Of a DNA stretch of 64,000 nucleotides, positions 20,095 to 31,977 are shown piece by piece (the first letter of the stretch is position 1; every line of letters starts with the position of its first letter). Under the pieces are notes generated by a model. The model made no database searches and had not been told where the DNA came from. It worked only from the letters and a program-made list of their open reading frames with translations. The translations under genes were made by a program, and so were the position numbers. The DNA is from Deroplatys truncata (lineage: Eukaryota; Arthropoda; Insecta; Mantodea; Mantidae): NCBI GenBank assembly GCA_030765065.1, contig CM060979.1, positions 18,443,001-18,507,000 of the forward strand, in the 5' to 3' direction.

Positions 20095-21924
20095 TGTCCA
20101 GTTTTCACTGCCACTTCACTAATGTCATTTAGTTCAGTTCTCACTATTACTTCACTAATGTCATTTAGTTCAGTTCTCACTGTCATTTCACTGATGTCAT
20201 TTAGTTCAGTTCTCACTGTCACTTCACTGATGTCATTTAGTTCAGTTTTCACTGGTCATTTAGTTTACTTCTGTCACTTCATTAATGCCATTTAGTTCAT
20301 TTCTCATTGTTGCTTCACTGATGTCATTTAGTTCAGTTCTCACTGTCAGTTCATTGATGCGATTTCGTTCAGTTCTCACTGTCACTTCATTAATGTCATT
20401 TAGTTCAGTTCTCACTGTCACTTCACTGGTGTCATTTAGTTCAGTTCTCACTGTCACTTTACTGATGCCATTTAGTTCAGTTCTCACTGTCACTTCATTA
20501 ATGCCATTTAGTTCATTTTTCATTTTGCTTCACTGGTGTCATTTAGTTCAGCTCTCACTGTCACTTCATTAACGCAATTTAGTTCATTTCTCATTTTGCT
20601 TCACTGGTGTCATTTAGTTCAGTTCTCACTGTCACTTCACTGGTGTCATTTAGTTCAGTTCTCACTGTCACTTCACTGATACCATTTAGTTCAGTTCTCA
20701 CTGTCACTTCATTGATGCCATTTAGTTCATTTCTCATTTTGCTTCACTGGTGTCATTTAGTTCAGTTCTCACTGTCACTTCACTGATACCATTTAGTTCA
20801 GTTCTCACTGTCACTTCATTGATGCCATTTAGTTCATTTCTCATTTTGCTTCACTGGTGTCATTTAGTTCAGTTCTCACTGTCACTTCACTGATACCATT
20901 TAGTTCAGTTCTCACTGTCACTTCATTGATGCCATTTAGTTCATTTCTCATTTTGCTTCACTGGTGTCATTTAGTTCAGTTCTCACTGTCACTTCACTGA
21001 TGCCATTTAGTTCATTTCTCATTTTGCTTCACTGGTGTCATTTAGTTCAGTTCTCACTGTCACTTCACTGATGCCATTTAGTTCAGTTCTCAATGTCACT
21101 TCATTAATGCCATTTAGTTCATTTCTCATTTTGCTTCACTGGTGTCATTTAGTTCAGTTCTCACTGTCACTTCACTGATGCCATTTAGTTCATTTCTCAT
21201 TTTGATTCACTGGTGTCATTTAGTTTAGTTCTCACTGTCACTTCACTGATGCCATTTAGTTCAGTTCTCACTGTCACTTCATTGATGCCATTTAGTTCAG
21301 TTCTCACTGTCACTTCATTGATGCCATTTAGTTCATTTCTCATTTTGCTTCACTGGTGCATTTAGTTCAGTTCTCACTATCACTTCATTGATGCCATTTA
21401 GTTTAGTTCTCACTGTCACTTCACTGGTGTCATTTAGTTCAGTTCTCACTGTCACGTCACTGATGTTATTTAGTTTAGTTCTTATTGTCGCTTCACTGGT
21501 GCCATTTAGTTCAGTTCTCACTGTCACTTCATTAATGCCATTTGGTTCATTTCTCATTTTGCTTCACTGGTGTCATTCAGTTCAGTTCTCACTGTCACTT
21601 CATTGATGTTATTTAGTTCAGTTCTCACTGTCACTTCACTGATGTTATTTAGTTCAGTTCTCACTGTCACTTCATTGATGTCATTTAGTTCAGTTCTCAC
21701 TGTCACTTCACTGATGTCATTTAGTTCAGTTCTCACTGTCACTTCACTGATGTCATTTAGTTCAGTTCTCACTGTCACTTCACTGATGTCATTTAGTTCA
21801 GCTGTCACTGTCACTTCACTGACGAGGTTTAGTTCAGCTGTCACTTCACTGATGTCACCTAGTTCAGTTCCGTCACTTCACTCACGTGCATTAGTTCAGC
21901 TGTCACTTCACTGAACCACTTCCA
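20095..21924. repeat. 36-bp minisatellite, about 50 units, with a periodic 35-bp variant
   Basis: The unit is TCATTTAGTTCAGTTCTCAC followed by TGTCACTTCACTGATG. A 35-bp variant with TTCATTTCTCATTTTGCTTC recurs. Its GCTTC (once GATTC) lies at 20527, 20598, 20741, 20848, 20955, 21026, 21133, 21204 and 21347, spaced 71, 143, 107, 107, 71, 107, 71 and 143. Each spacing equals 35 plus 36 times 1, 2 or 3. Frames stay open on both strands because 36 is divisible by 3, but every 35-bp unit shifts the frame, so it is not a repeat protein. Confidence 0.9.
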
Positions 21925-22084
21925 GTGAAGACTGTTATTCAGTTAACATGAAAGAAGCATATGCAAATACGCAGCATCTTTTATACAAAATAAACTACTA
22001 AAACCATAAATGGAACATATGTGCTGAGCTTAAAGTTGTAGCATTGCTGACGAGGCTAAAATAGGGGTACAGAAAATTCAAATT

Positions 22085-22685
22085 CCCGCTAGGGACAAAC
22101 ACTATATTGTGAAAAAATGCACACCCCGAAAAGAAAACTTTCTAGCTCAAAAATGTGCAACATGAAGCGTTGGTCGACAGGCAAAATTATATTATCTCCT
22201 GTTCAGGTTATCACTGGCTTAATAAAACAATTTTTGAAGGCAATGGATACAGGAGGTTCAGGAATCGCTTACCTGAAGGAAAAGTTTACACGAATTAGCG
22301 AGGCCAACATAAGCATGTACGTTGGAGACCTCAAATAAAGCAATTATTTTGTGACGCCGTATTCTAAGATAAATTGAATTTAATCGAGAGAGGCGCCTGG
22401 AATTAATTTGAAAACGCATGTTGCAACTTTCTGGGAAACAAGAAATCTAAAACTAAAAAGAAATTGTGGAGTGTCTACTTGCATCATTTTGTAACACGAG
22501 GTGTAATGTGTGTCTGAAGCTGCATATTTTTAAACTCTCATTTGGACTTTTTCCCGCAAATATGGACAAGTTTACGATGAGCACGGTGAAAATATTCATC
22601 AAGATGCAGCTGAAACGGAAAGGAGATACAGCGTAAAATACAAGGAAAACATGTTAACCACTACTATTGGACCCTTTTGAGAGTG
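22085..22685 (+). pseudogene. Relic of a widespread arthropod protein family (DEHGE...HQD motif)
   Basis: The first part, 22117-22338, reads GLIKQFLKAMD, then YLKEKFTRISEANI. After a stop the homology continues in other frames: an SFK...FLG-like stretch near 22410-22440, LKLHIF...LFPAN near 22520-22560, and YDEHGENIHQDAAETERRY at 22570-22626. This block order matches a family of uncharacterised, highly repeated proteins in arthropod genomes (from memory), in which (S)DEHGERFHQD is the hallmark. At least two frameshifts and several stops disable it. Whether the family is a transposon protein is not something I can settle here. Confidence 0.6.
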
Positions 22686-23510
22686 ACGCCTGAAGAACTA
22701 CAAAAAGAAAAAGGACAACAAAATCAGTTTTCCATTATAGTGGAAATTTCCTTCAATTTTAATATTGTCACTTTAAGATAGTAATAAATTACAATTATGG
22801 TTTAAAATAAAAACACTCCAAAGAGCAGCGAGTATTACGTGTGTTATGCAGTGATGTTCAAGTGTACAACACATTAAATTTTAACAAGAACATTCATAAC
22901 TGAAATCATCATTTGCTTCCAGCATTGTGGGTGTTATTTAACTATATCACGTATTTTATTTGTAATGATGTTGATAGATTTCGCATAACAGCAGTGGCTT
23001 GTTTCCCTGTGCAAGTAACGTGGTTTTATTTTTAGCGATAAAATGCAATTAGCTCTATTTATGCATATTTGGAGTGCAGATTTATTTGTTAACAGTTACA
23101 TACGATGTTATTATTCGTCATTATCTACCTAATTCGTGATAAAAATAAAACATCAACCGAAAATTTCTAACGTGCAGACAAAACCTTAATTTTATTTATA
23201 TAAATTTATGGCTGTTTTAAAAATGGTACATAGTAAACCAATTTGATTTCCAAATTCCGATTCCATGATGTGAATACAATAGGAATAGCCCCGATTTTTT
23301 TTTCCTGGAGTGGATTTTGGTGCCGAGCAGTTTGATGAGCCGTCTGCTTTGAGTAACATCACATTAACTTGCAGATTCTCAATTGTTTCCTTACAGCTAC
23401 TCTGTGACAACGATCTGACTACCGGGCCACTAGTTTCAAACCCTATCCTCTGAAATCAACTATGTCAATAACGGAGTTTCTTATTTCATGCAACCTAGAC
23501 GTAGAAAAAA
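22686..23510. other. Unassigned stretch
   Basis: AT-rich with no recognised element. A 72-codon minus frame (23192-23410) has no motif. Confidence 0.4.
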
Positions 23511-23511
23511 A

Positions 23512-24352
23512 ATCTGATGTGTTACACTCACATGACTTACTCTACTCTTGTACAAAGTATTTTTACAAACGCTTATTCTCCATATGCTTCATGTTAATCG
23601 AGATGTTAAAATTATTGCTAATTTTCTTGTAGATGCAAGGGGAATTGGTAGGCTTTAAGCTATAGTCAAATATTTTAAGAGCTGGTTGCTATGTGGAGTA
23701 TTCCATTCTCTTTGCATTACCAAGACAAAAAAAATGAATAAAGAATTCTCATTTCAGAAAAAGTAAAAATATTGCAAAATTTAAGGGAATAACAAGCAAT
23801 ATCTTGAAAATGGTTTAGTCAACAATAAAAAATGTATATGACATAAATTGTGTATTTTAACGCGATCTACATTTTTTGTGTAGTAAAATTTTGTCTATCT
23901 CTTATGCTTTACCAGCTATGCAAAAGTCGTTCACAATTAAGAACACTTTTGGAGACATTCCCAGAAAATTCGATTTATACATTTTATTTGTCATGAAAAT
24001 ATCTTAAACATATGATATTTTAATCAAAATCGTTAGAGCCATTTTTGAGAAAATTAAAATTTTTGAAAAATATTCCATGTGAAGGGTAATCTGGGGTGGG
24101 GGGATTTTCTTGAAAACCTTCGTGTCGCATCTCTGGAAGATACTGGACCTAAATACCTAGTTTGTTGTTTATCCGACTGTTCGTTTATGAGTTATAGTGT
24201 TCACAGACAGACACACACATGCACATGTTTCCAAAAATACCTTTTTTGGATTCAGGGGGTCTCAAAACATGTATTTCCGGTGAAATCTCGGTATCGAATT
24301 TTTGGGTGGAATACAATACTTCCCCTACTTACTATACTTAGTAGAGAAAGTA
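23512..24352 (-). mobile_element. HINE-like copy 6
   Basis: Complete from ATCTGATGTGTTACACTCAC to TTAGTAGAGAAAGTAAAA. Short CA tract only. A run of A precedes it on the plus strand (a T-run on its own strand). Confidence 0.85.
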
Positions 24353-24495
24353 AAAATGCATTTTAGAAATTGTGCGATTATTTTATGGACTGGCTGCTAA
24401 TTTCTATTAAGAGGAGCCGCTAAAATTCATTCTACATCAGAATGAGAATTTAATCAATTGTGAAAACTGTGCGGAAAGAAAACTTAAGTTATATA

Positions 24496-25340
24496 CGAGG
24501 GCGGATTGATAAGTCAGTGACTTATTAAAGAAAATAACAAGTTTTTTTTCAATAAAGTTAATTATGTTTCTTCCTTTAATTCAATACACGTTAACTATCA
24601 CGCCTTGTGAATCCCAAAAGACAGCTGTCATGATTTTTCTTACCAACGGAATTGTTTTCACTTTCTTTGGAGCAGGTTCGCCGAAAGAAATCCACTGCTT
24701 TGATTGTTGTTTGGTTTAAGGTTGATAGTAATGGATCCAAGTTTCATCAACCGTGATATAACGCCGCAAAAACTCATTTGGGTTGCGCTGGAACATGTTC
24801 AAACATCCCTGTGAAATGGTCACACGATTCCGCTTGTTCTCAATTGTGAGCGGTAGCGGCATGTATCTTGCTGACGGTTTTCTCATCCCAAAAATTCGTG
24901 CAGAATGTTATACACCCGTTCACTCGAGATGTCTACAATCTTGGCTATCTCACGGATTTTCACCCGGTGGTCTTCCAGCACAATATCGTGAACATTGTTC
25001 AGCATTTCTTCTGTTGTGACCTCAACCGGTCGTCCTGTGCGCATGGCATGTCTTGTGCTCGAACGGCCACATCGAAATTCTGTGAACAACTTGTGAACCA
25101 TGCCATGTGATGGAGGCGAGTCCCCATAATACTTGTTCAGCTTTTCTTCCGTTTCCTTCACCGTCTTACCACGCAACAAGTAGTGCCTTATACGAAATTT
25201 TAGACGCTCCCAACAATGTTCTAAGAAACAAATGAAGACGAATTATACCCAGAATAGATGTAAGAGTTGGGTGCAAACAAGAAACCTGTTATTAGAACGC
25301 TATCTCTCGTCAAAGTCATGAACTTATCAATCCTTCCTCG
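24496..25340 (-). mobile_element. mariner element, internally deleted
   Basis: Left CGAGGGCGGATTGATAAGTC and the reverse complement of the right end, CGAGGAAGGATTGATAAGTT, are terminal inverted repeats. Both are flanked by TA (24494-24495 and 25341-25342). At 845 bp it is about 450 bp shorter than a full mariner. The transposase part is on the minus strand and ends after the region of the first catalytic Asp and the VFWDSQG block. Confidence 0.85.
24600..25179 (-). pseudogene. mariner transposase, N-terminal part
   Basis: The N-terminal 98 codons (24883-25179) are open: GKTVKETEEKLNKYYGDSPP, then FTEFRCGRSST and GRPVEVTTEEM form the paired helix-turn-helix region, and VKIREIAKIVDISSERVYNI the second helix set. 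After a frameshift near 24883 the downstream part (24600-24860) still reads the block VDETWIHYY with the first catalytic Asp, then the VFWDSQG region. The second and third Asp regions are deleted. A stop replaces Glu or Pro shortly after WIHYY. The protein cannot be made or be catalytic. Confidence 0.8.
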
Positions 25341-25356
25341 TAAAATGGAATAAAAA

Positions 25357-26249
25357 ATCTGATGTGTTACACTCACATGACTTTCTCTACTCTTGTACAA
25401 ACTATTTTTACAAACGCTTATTCTCCATCTACTTCATGTTAATCGAGATAAACATTTGCAGAGTTTATCTTATTGCTAATTTTCTTGTAGATGTAAGGGG
25501 AATATATATTTACAAGGGCAATATAGAAATACAGTAGCCTTTAAGCACATACATATCTCTTAATAGCTGGTTGCTAGGTGCAGCACCATTCCCTTTCCCA
25601 CAGATTAATACTCTTTAAATATCCAAGACAAAAAAATGAATCACGAATTCCCATTTGAGAAAATTAGTATTGAAAAATTTAAGGGAATAACAAATAATAT
25701 CTCGAAAATGGTTCACTCAACAAATAAAATGTATGTGACATAAATTGTGTATTTTAACGCGATCTACATTTTTTTGTGCAGTAAAATTTTGTCTATCTCT
25801 TATGGTTTACCAGTTATGCAAAAGTCGTTCACAATAAAGAATACTTTTGGAGACATTCCCAGGAAATTCAAGATATACATTTTATTTTTCATAAAAATAT
25901 CTTAAACATATGATATTTTAATCAAAATCCTTAGAGCCATTTTTGAGAAAATTAAAATTTTTTAAAAATCTTCCATATAAAGGGTACTCTGGGGTGGGGG
26001 GATTTTCTTGAAAACCTTCCTGTCGCATCCTTGGAAGATACTGAACCCAAATACCAAGTTTGGTGTTTATCCGACTGTTCGTTTCTGAGTTATGCTGTTC
26101 ACAGACACACACACACACGGACATGTTTCCAAAAATGGTTTTTTTGGACTCAGGGGGTCTCAAAACATGTATTTCCGGTGAAATCTCGGTATCGAAATTT
26201 TGGGTGGAATACAATACTTCCCCTACTTACTATACGTAGTAGAGCAAGT
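25357..26249 (-). mobile_element. HINE-like copy 7
   Basis: Starts ATCTGATGTGTTACACTCAC 15 bp after the mariner's right end. Ends TACGTAGTAGAGCAAGTAAA. Copy 8 follows after only eight A, same orientation. Has a longer segment near 25500-25620 than most copies (TTACAAGGGCAATATAG). Confidence 0.85.
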
Positions 26250-26256
26250 AAAAAAA

Positions 26257-27121
26257 AATCTGATGTGTTACACTCACATGACTTTCTCTACTCTTGTACA
26301 ATCTAATTTTACAAACGCCTATTCTCCATATGCTTCATGCTAATCGAGATATCGAGATGTCAATCTTATTGGTAATTTTCTTGTAGATGCAAGGGAAATA
26401 TGGTAGCTTTTAAGCGATAGTCAAATATTTTAACGCTGGTTGCTATGCGGCGCATTACATTCTCTGCAAGTCCAGGACATAAAAAAATGAATAACGAATT
26501 TGAGAAAAAGTATAAGTATTGGAAAATTTAAGGGAATAACAAGCAATATCTCGAAAACGGTTCACTCAACAAAAGAAATGTATATGACATAAGTTGTGTA
26601 TTTTAACGAGATCTACAGTTTTTGTGTAGTAAAATTTTGTCTATCTCTTATGGTTTACCAGTTATGCAAAAGTCGTTCACAATGAAGAATACTTTTGGAG
26701 ACATTCCCAGAAAATTCGAGATATACATTTCATTTCTCATTACATTATCTTAAACATATGATATTTTAATCAAAATCGTTAGAGCCATTTTTGAGAAAAT
26801 TAAAATTTTCGAAAAATGTTCCATGTAAAGGGTAGTCTGGGGTCGGGGGAGTTTCTTGAAAACCTTCGTGTCGCATCTCTGGAAGATACTGAACCTAAAT
26901 ACCAAGTTTAGTGTTTATCCGACTGTTCGTTTTTGAGTTATGCTGTTCACAGACACACACACACACACAGACACACACAGACACACACACGGACATGTTT
27001 CCAAAAATGCTTTTTTTGGATTCAGGAGGTCTCAAAACATGTATTTCCGGTGAAATCTCGGTATCGAGTTTTTGGGTGGAATGCAATACTTCCCCTACTT
27101 ACTATACGTAGTAGAGAAAGT
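26257..27121 (-). mobile_element. HINE-like copy 8
   Basis: Head-to-tail with copy 7. Contains (CA)n with CAGACACACACAGACAC at 26950-26990, and ends TACGTAGTAGAGAAAGTAA. Confidence 0.85.
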
Positions 27122-27765
27122 AATTAGTTAGCCAAAATATTCAGTAGTTCTTATTTTGTTGCAACGGATCTACTTTGAACACATATCTCTTGAATACTAA
27201 GTTTAACTGATCCCATTTCCTTCAATTTTAGTCTTTTAAATACTAAATTATCGTACGGACAACACTGTCAAGAGCCTGGGCATGCCCTGACAAGAGAGCT
27301 GCCTCACATACTTAGTTTGTGGTTGTCTTTAAAGCGATGGAAAAGCTTCGGTTCCGAGTTGTTTTCATGAAATTCTCCTGACGACCAGAGAGATAGACAT
27401 AAAATGTGCTCAGGATCATCTAGGTTTCTGAACACGTACCTCTGCCCAGGCTAAATCCCCTTGTTGCATGGTTATTTATGTTCCTTCCTCACTCTTTCTT
27501 TAGCTCATGATAAAAGTTACAAATAGTTTTTCACTTCTCACAGGCAAAGAAGCGCTCCCATATCTGTCTTAGTTTCCACACTCGGCTTATCCTCCAAAAT
27601 GATCCTAATAACTTGCTTCACCACATCTTATTCTTCATGATTACCTTACAGTAACTCAGAACAGTCTACGGCTAGCTTTTACAGCAGCCTTTTTTACTTA
27701 CTGTATCGCAAGGAGAGAAAGCATTGTGTTCCATCCCCCCAAAATCTGATCTGATACATTCACCT
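27122..27765. other. Unassigned stretch
   Basis: No element or coding motif. The last ~75 bp include degenerate HINE-like ends (TTTTTACTTACTG at 27691; AAATCTGATCTGATACATTCAC at 27742). Confidence 0.4.
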
Positions 27766-28163
27766 TACTTTCTCTACTACGTATATAAACAGCGAAAGCA
27801 TTGCCTCCACTCAAAAATTCGATACCGATATTTCACCGGAAATACATGTTTTGAGGCGCCCCGAAACCAAATAAGGCATGTTTGGAAACATGTCCGTGTG
27901 TAAGTCTGTGAACAGGTAACTCAAAAATGTAAATTCTGATAAAAAAGTTGTATTTAGGTTCACTACCGGCTCGAAGATTTTCAAAAAAATCCCCCACAAC
28001 CACTATCTTTTACATGGAACACATTTTAAACTTTTTATTTTTAAAAGATGGACAAATAAAATGTACATCTTGAATTTTAGGAGAATACCCAACTAAGTCC
28101 TCTTCATTCGGAGGGAATTTCGTATAATCGTGTACAACTTGTAAACTTTAGGATAGACGAAAA
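27766..28163 (+). mobile_element. HINE-like copy 9, truncated
   Basis: Begins ACTTTCTCTACTACGTATAT and runs through CACCGGAAATACATGTTTTG. It is deleted internally and stops at CGATAGACGAAAAC-like sequence where copy 10 begins head-on. Confidence 0.65.
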
Positions 28164-28170
28164 CGTAAAA

Positions 28171-28840
28171 ATCTGACGAGTTACACTCATGACTTTCTCT
28201 ACTCTTGCACAAACTATTTTTACAAACTCTTATTCTATATATGCTTCATGTTAATCGAGATATTAATTGAAAAATTTAAGGGAATAACAAGGAATATCTC
28301 GAAAATGGTTCACTCAACAAAAAAAATGTATATGACATAAATTGTGTATTTTAACGCGATCTACATTTTTTGTGTAGTAAAATTTTGTCTATCTCTTATG
28401 GTTTCCAAGTTATGCAAAAGTCGTTCACAATGAAGAATACTTTTGGAGACATTCCCAGAAAATTCAAGATATACATTTTATTTGTCATGAAAGTGTCTTA
28501 AACATATGATATTTTAATCAAAATCGTTAGAGCAATTTTTGAGAAAATTAAAATTTTCGAAAAATGTTCCATGTAAATGGTAATCTGGGGTGGGGGGTTT
28601 TTCTTGAAACCTTCGTGTCGCATCTCTGGAAGATGCTGAACCTAAATACCAAGTTTGGTGTTTATCCGACTGTTCGTTTCTGAGTTATGCTGTTCACAGA
28701 CACACACACGGACATGTTTCCAAAAATGCTTTTTTTTGGATTCAGGGTCTCAAAACATGTATTTCCGGTGAAATCTCGGTATCGAATTTGTGGGTGGAAT
28801 ACAATACTTCTCCTACTTACTATCCGTAGTAGAGAAAGTA
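28171..28840 (-). mobile_element. HINE-like copy 10, internally deleted
   Basis: ATCTGACGAGTTACACTCAT to CCGTAGTAGAGAAAGTAAAA. About 170 bp between the CATGTTAATCGAGAT block and AAATTTAAGGG are missing relative to other copies. Confidence 0.8.
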
Positions 28841-28861
28841 AAAGATCGTGAAAAAACGGGA

Positions 28862-29080
28862 TTTTTGTTCAGAGGCCTCTTTATCAGGCTTGAGGTTCTT
28901 TTACGTGCCGTAAATCTACGACACGGGACCACCGGCTTTACTTCCCTTCCGAAGGAAGCCATGCTAAGGATTTTTACGCCCGAAAAAAATCCATCGCCCT
29001 CCGCCGGGTTTGAATCCGCGACCTCGTGAAGTAGAGGCTAGCATGGCAACCACTAGACCACGGCCGGGGCGCCACCTCGC
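28862..29080 (-). repeat. tRNA-derived SINE (type 3), head and middle
   Basis: Minus-strand head GGCCGTGGTCTAGTGGTTGC (about 29050-29069) with B-box GGATTCAAACCCGG. The conserved middle follows (GGCACGTAAAAGAACC). Truncated at the distal end compared with 5591-5888. Confidence 0.75.
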
Positions 29081-29544
29081 TGGGTCATGTGAATGTAAAT
29101 AATCGGTTTTTTTTCTGCTGGAGATACAACTACAGAATGCTCCATTTAACACGAGTTGTGTTGAACTCAGCAAACTGGAGATTCTGTGACTGTATTTGAC
29201 CTTAATCGGTTGTCCTTGTCTCATAGAAGTTTATCAGTCTCTGTGCGCCTGTTTGTCATTCCCTGTCCCCTCCCCCGCATCTCACCGGGGGATGAAATTA
29301 CAATTAGTCTGCGTTTCTCGTTGCTTTAAGGTCCACAACACGCTGATTATGAAGTGTTCTTTGTAATGTAATATTATGGGTACATCCAAGTTGCTTCTAG
29401 CATTCAGGGGCTAATGGAACAGTGTTTGTTGCACACCTCGCCCTCGGCTACAATTTGAGATCTCTGCAGGTGACAGCAACTTGCGTCTGCTGGTTTGTTA
29501 TCATCCTTCTTAGCGTCTAAATCACGTCCTTAATTTCTCCACCG
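29081..29544. other. Unassigned stretch
   Basis: No recognisable element or coding motif. Confidence 0.35.
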
Positions 29545-29687
29545 GTATTCAATAACGAGACTTCACCGCGTTCGTGCGTGTGTGAAAAGCATTACTCTTG
29601 GTCTTTAAGTCAAACATCTTCCAAAAATGCCTCACAAAGATTTTCAAGAAGTACCCCTCACCCTAAACTACTCTTTACATGCATGTA
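29545..29687 (+). mobile_element. HINE-like fragment, cut by the Tc1 element
   Basis: Degenerate ATTCAATAACGAGACTTCACC..., then AACATCTTCCAAAAATGCC and TTTTCAAGAAGTACCCCTCACC. Ends in CTTTACATG at the Tc1 insertion; the rest of the copy is not seen on the far side. Confidence 0.55.
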
Positions 29688-30933
29688 CACTATGTGATCA
29701 AAAGTATCCGGACACCCCCAAAAACATACGTTTTTCATCTTAGTGCATTTTTCTGCCACCTTCTGCCTGGTACTCATTATCCGCGACCTCAGTAGTCACT
29801 ACACATCGTGAAACAGCAGAATGGGACGCTCCGTGGAACTCACGGACTTCGAACGTGGTCAGGTGATTGGGTGTCACTTGTATCAGAAGTCTGTACCCGA
29901 GATTTCCACACTCCTAAACATCCCTAGGTCCACTGTTTCTGATGTGATAGTGAAGTGGAAACGTGAAGGGACATGTACAGCACAAAAGCGTACAGGCAGA
30001 CCTCGTCTGTTGACTGACAGAGACCGCCGACATTTGAAGAGGGTCGTAAAGAGTAATAGGCAGACATCTATCCACACCATCACACAGGAATTCCAAACTG
30101 CATCAGGCTCCACTCCAAGTACTACGACAGTTAGGGTGAGGTGAGAAACCTTGGATTCCATGGTCGAGCGGCTGCTTATAAGCCACACATCATGCAGGAA
30201 AATGCTATTCGACGCCTCGCTTGGTGTAAGGAGCGTCAAAATTACACGACTGAACAGTGGCAAAACGTTGTGTGGCGTCACGAAATCACGGTACACAACG
30301 TGGCGATCCGATGGCAGGGTGTAGGTATGGCGAATGCCCGGTGAACGTCATCTGCCAGCGTGTGTAGTGCCAACAGTGAAATTCGGAGGTGGTGGTGTTA
30401 TGGTGTGGTCGTGTTTTTCCTGGAGGGGGCTTGCACTCCTTGTTGTTTTGCGTGGCACGATCACATCGCAGACCTACATTGATATTTTAAGCACCTTCAT
30501 GCTTCCCACTGTTGAAAAGCAATTCGGGAATGGCGGTTGCATCTTTCAACACGATCGAGCACACGTTCATACTGCACGGGCTGTGGCGGAGTGGTTACAC
30601 GACAATAACATCCCTGTAATGGACTGGCCTGCACTGAGTCCTGACTTGAATCCTGTAGAACACCTTTGGGATGTTTTGGAACGCCGACTTCGTGCCAGGC
30701 CTCACCAACTTACATCTATATCTTTCCTCAGTTCCCCACTCCGTGAGGAATGGGCTGCCATTCCCTAAGAAACCTTCCAGCACCTGATTAAAAGTATGCC
30801 TGCGAGAGTGAACGCTGTCATCAAGGCTAAGGGTGGGCCAACAACATATTGACTTTCAGCATACCGATGGAGGGCGCCACGAACTTGTACGTCATTTTCA
30901 GCCAGGTGTCTGAATAGTTTTTATCACGTAGTG
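29688..30933 (+). mobile_element. Tc1-like element, full length but dead
   Basis: Left CACTATGTGATCAAAAGTAT and right, in reverse complement, CACTACGTGATAAAAACTAT are inverted ends reaching to CC/TC-AGACAC. Both are flanked by TA (29686-29687; 30934-30935). The 1246-bp length is normal for Tc1 and the transposase fills the interior in three frame segments. Confidence 0.9.
29821..30855 (+). pseudogene. Tc1-like DD34E transposase, frameshifted
   Basis: Segment 1 (29821-30144) carries the paired-like DNA-binding domain: ELTDFERGQVIG, STLLNIPRSTVSDVI, then the GRPR hook (TGRPRLLTDRDRR). Segment 2 (about 30140-30344) reads RRLAWCKER and WQNVVWRHEI, where the usual WSDES holds the first catalytic Asp; here it is His, followed by a 1-bp shift. 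Segment 3 (30334-30768) has [23 protein letters not shown] with the second Asp and [12 protein letters not shown] with the Glu, 34 residues apart (DD34E). A stop ends it 27 codons early (30767), after which KSMPARVNAVIKAKGG continues. Loss of the first Asp alone would abolish catalysis. Confidence 0.9.
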
Positions 30934-30997
30934 TATGTAGGGAGGGAGAGGTATAAAACAGAAAACTATAAGCGCTATATAGATGCACGAAAAGTGA

Positions 30998-30999
<2 letters not shown>

Positions 31000-31069
<70 letters not shown>
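31000..31069 (+). repeat. (AAT)n microsatellite
   Basis: About 22 perfect AAT units between the Tc1 element and HINE-like copy 11. Confidence 0.95.
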
Positions 31070-31070
<1 letters not shown>

Positions 31071-31117
31071 TCAGAGATTCTCGAATAATACACGCTCAAA
31101 CACATCGACTTGTTTTT

Positions 31118-31977
31118 ACTTTCTCTACTACGTATAGTATGTAGGGGAAGTATTGTATTCCACCCAAAAATTCGATACCGAGATTTTACCGGAAATATAT
31201 GTTTTTGAGGCCACCTGAATCCAACAAAAGCACATTTAGAAACAGGTCCGCGCGCGGGTGTGTGGGTGTGTGTGTGTGTCTGTGTACAGCTTAACTCAAA
31301 AACGAAAAGTCGGATAAATACCAATTTGATATTTGAGTTCAGTATCTTCCAAGAATGCGACACGAGGATTTTTAAGAAAAATCCCTCACCCCAGATTACT
31401 CTTTACACGGAACATTTTTTGAAAATTTTTATTTCGTCAAAAATGGCTCTAACGATTTTGATTAAAATATCATATGATTAAGATATTTTCATGACAAATA
31501 AAATACATATCTTGAATTTTCTGGGTATGTCCCCAAAATTCCTCTTCTTTCTGAATGGATTTTGCATAACTGGTAAACCGTAAGAGACAGATAAAATTTT
31601 ACTACACAAAAAAATGCAGATCTCGTTAAAACACAGAATTTATGTCAACATTTTTTTATGGAGTGAACCATTTCCGAGATATTCCGTGTTATTTGTTTGA
31701 ATTTTCCAATACTTATACTTTTTCTCAAATGGGAATTCCTCATTCCTTTTTTATGTCCTGGACATGCAAAGAGAATGGAATGCTTAGCTTAGCAACCAAC
31801 TCTGAAAACATTTGGCTATCGCACAAAGCCTACCGTATTCCCCTTGCATCTACAAAAAAATTAGCAATAGGACAGTTTCTGCAAATGTTTATCTTATTAG
31901 CATGAAGTAGATGGACAAAACTGTAAAAATAGTCTGTACAAGAGTATAAAAAGTCACGTGAGTGTAGCACATCAGAT
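31118..31977 (+). mobile_element. HINE-like copy 11
   Basis: ACTTTCTCTACTACGTATAG to GTAGCACATCAGAT. The right subterminal repeat is mutated to GTATAAAAAGTC. GT-rich tract at 31256-31280. Confidence 0.85.

Noticed and set aside
20008-21914. Repeat protein genes on both strands of the 36-bp minisatellite (12-residue repeats such as SLMSFSSVLTVT)
   Set aside because: Both strands are open only because 36 is divisible by 3. The recurrent 35-bp units shift the frame, there is no start context or intron signal, and frames stop at the array edge.
25918-27127. Peptides rich in THTHTH and CVCVCV encoded in many copies (for example near 26930, 31260, 59702)
   Set aside because: They are translations of the GT/CA microsatellite and flanks of the HINE-like family, repeated with the element and without codon constraint.
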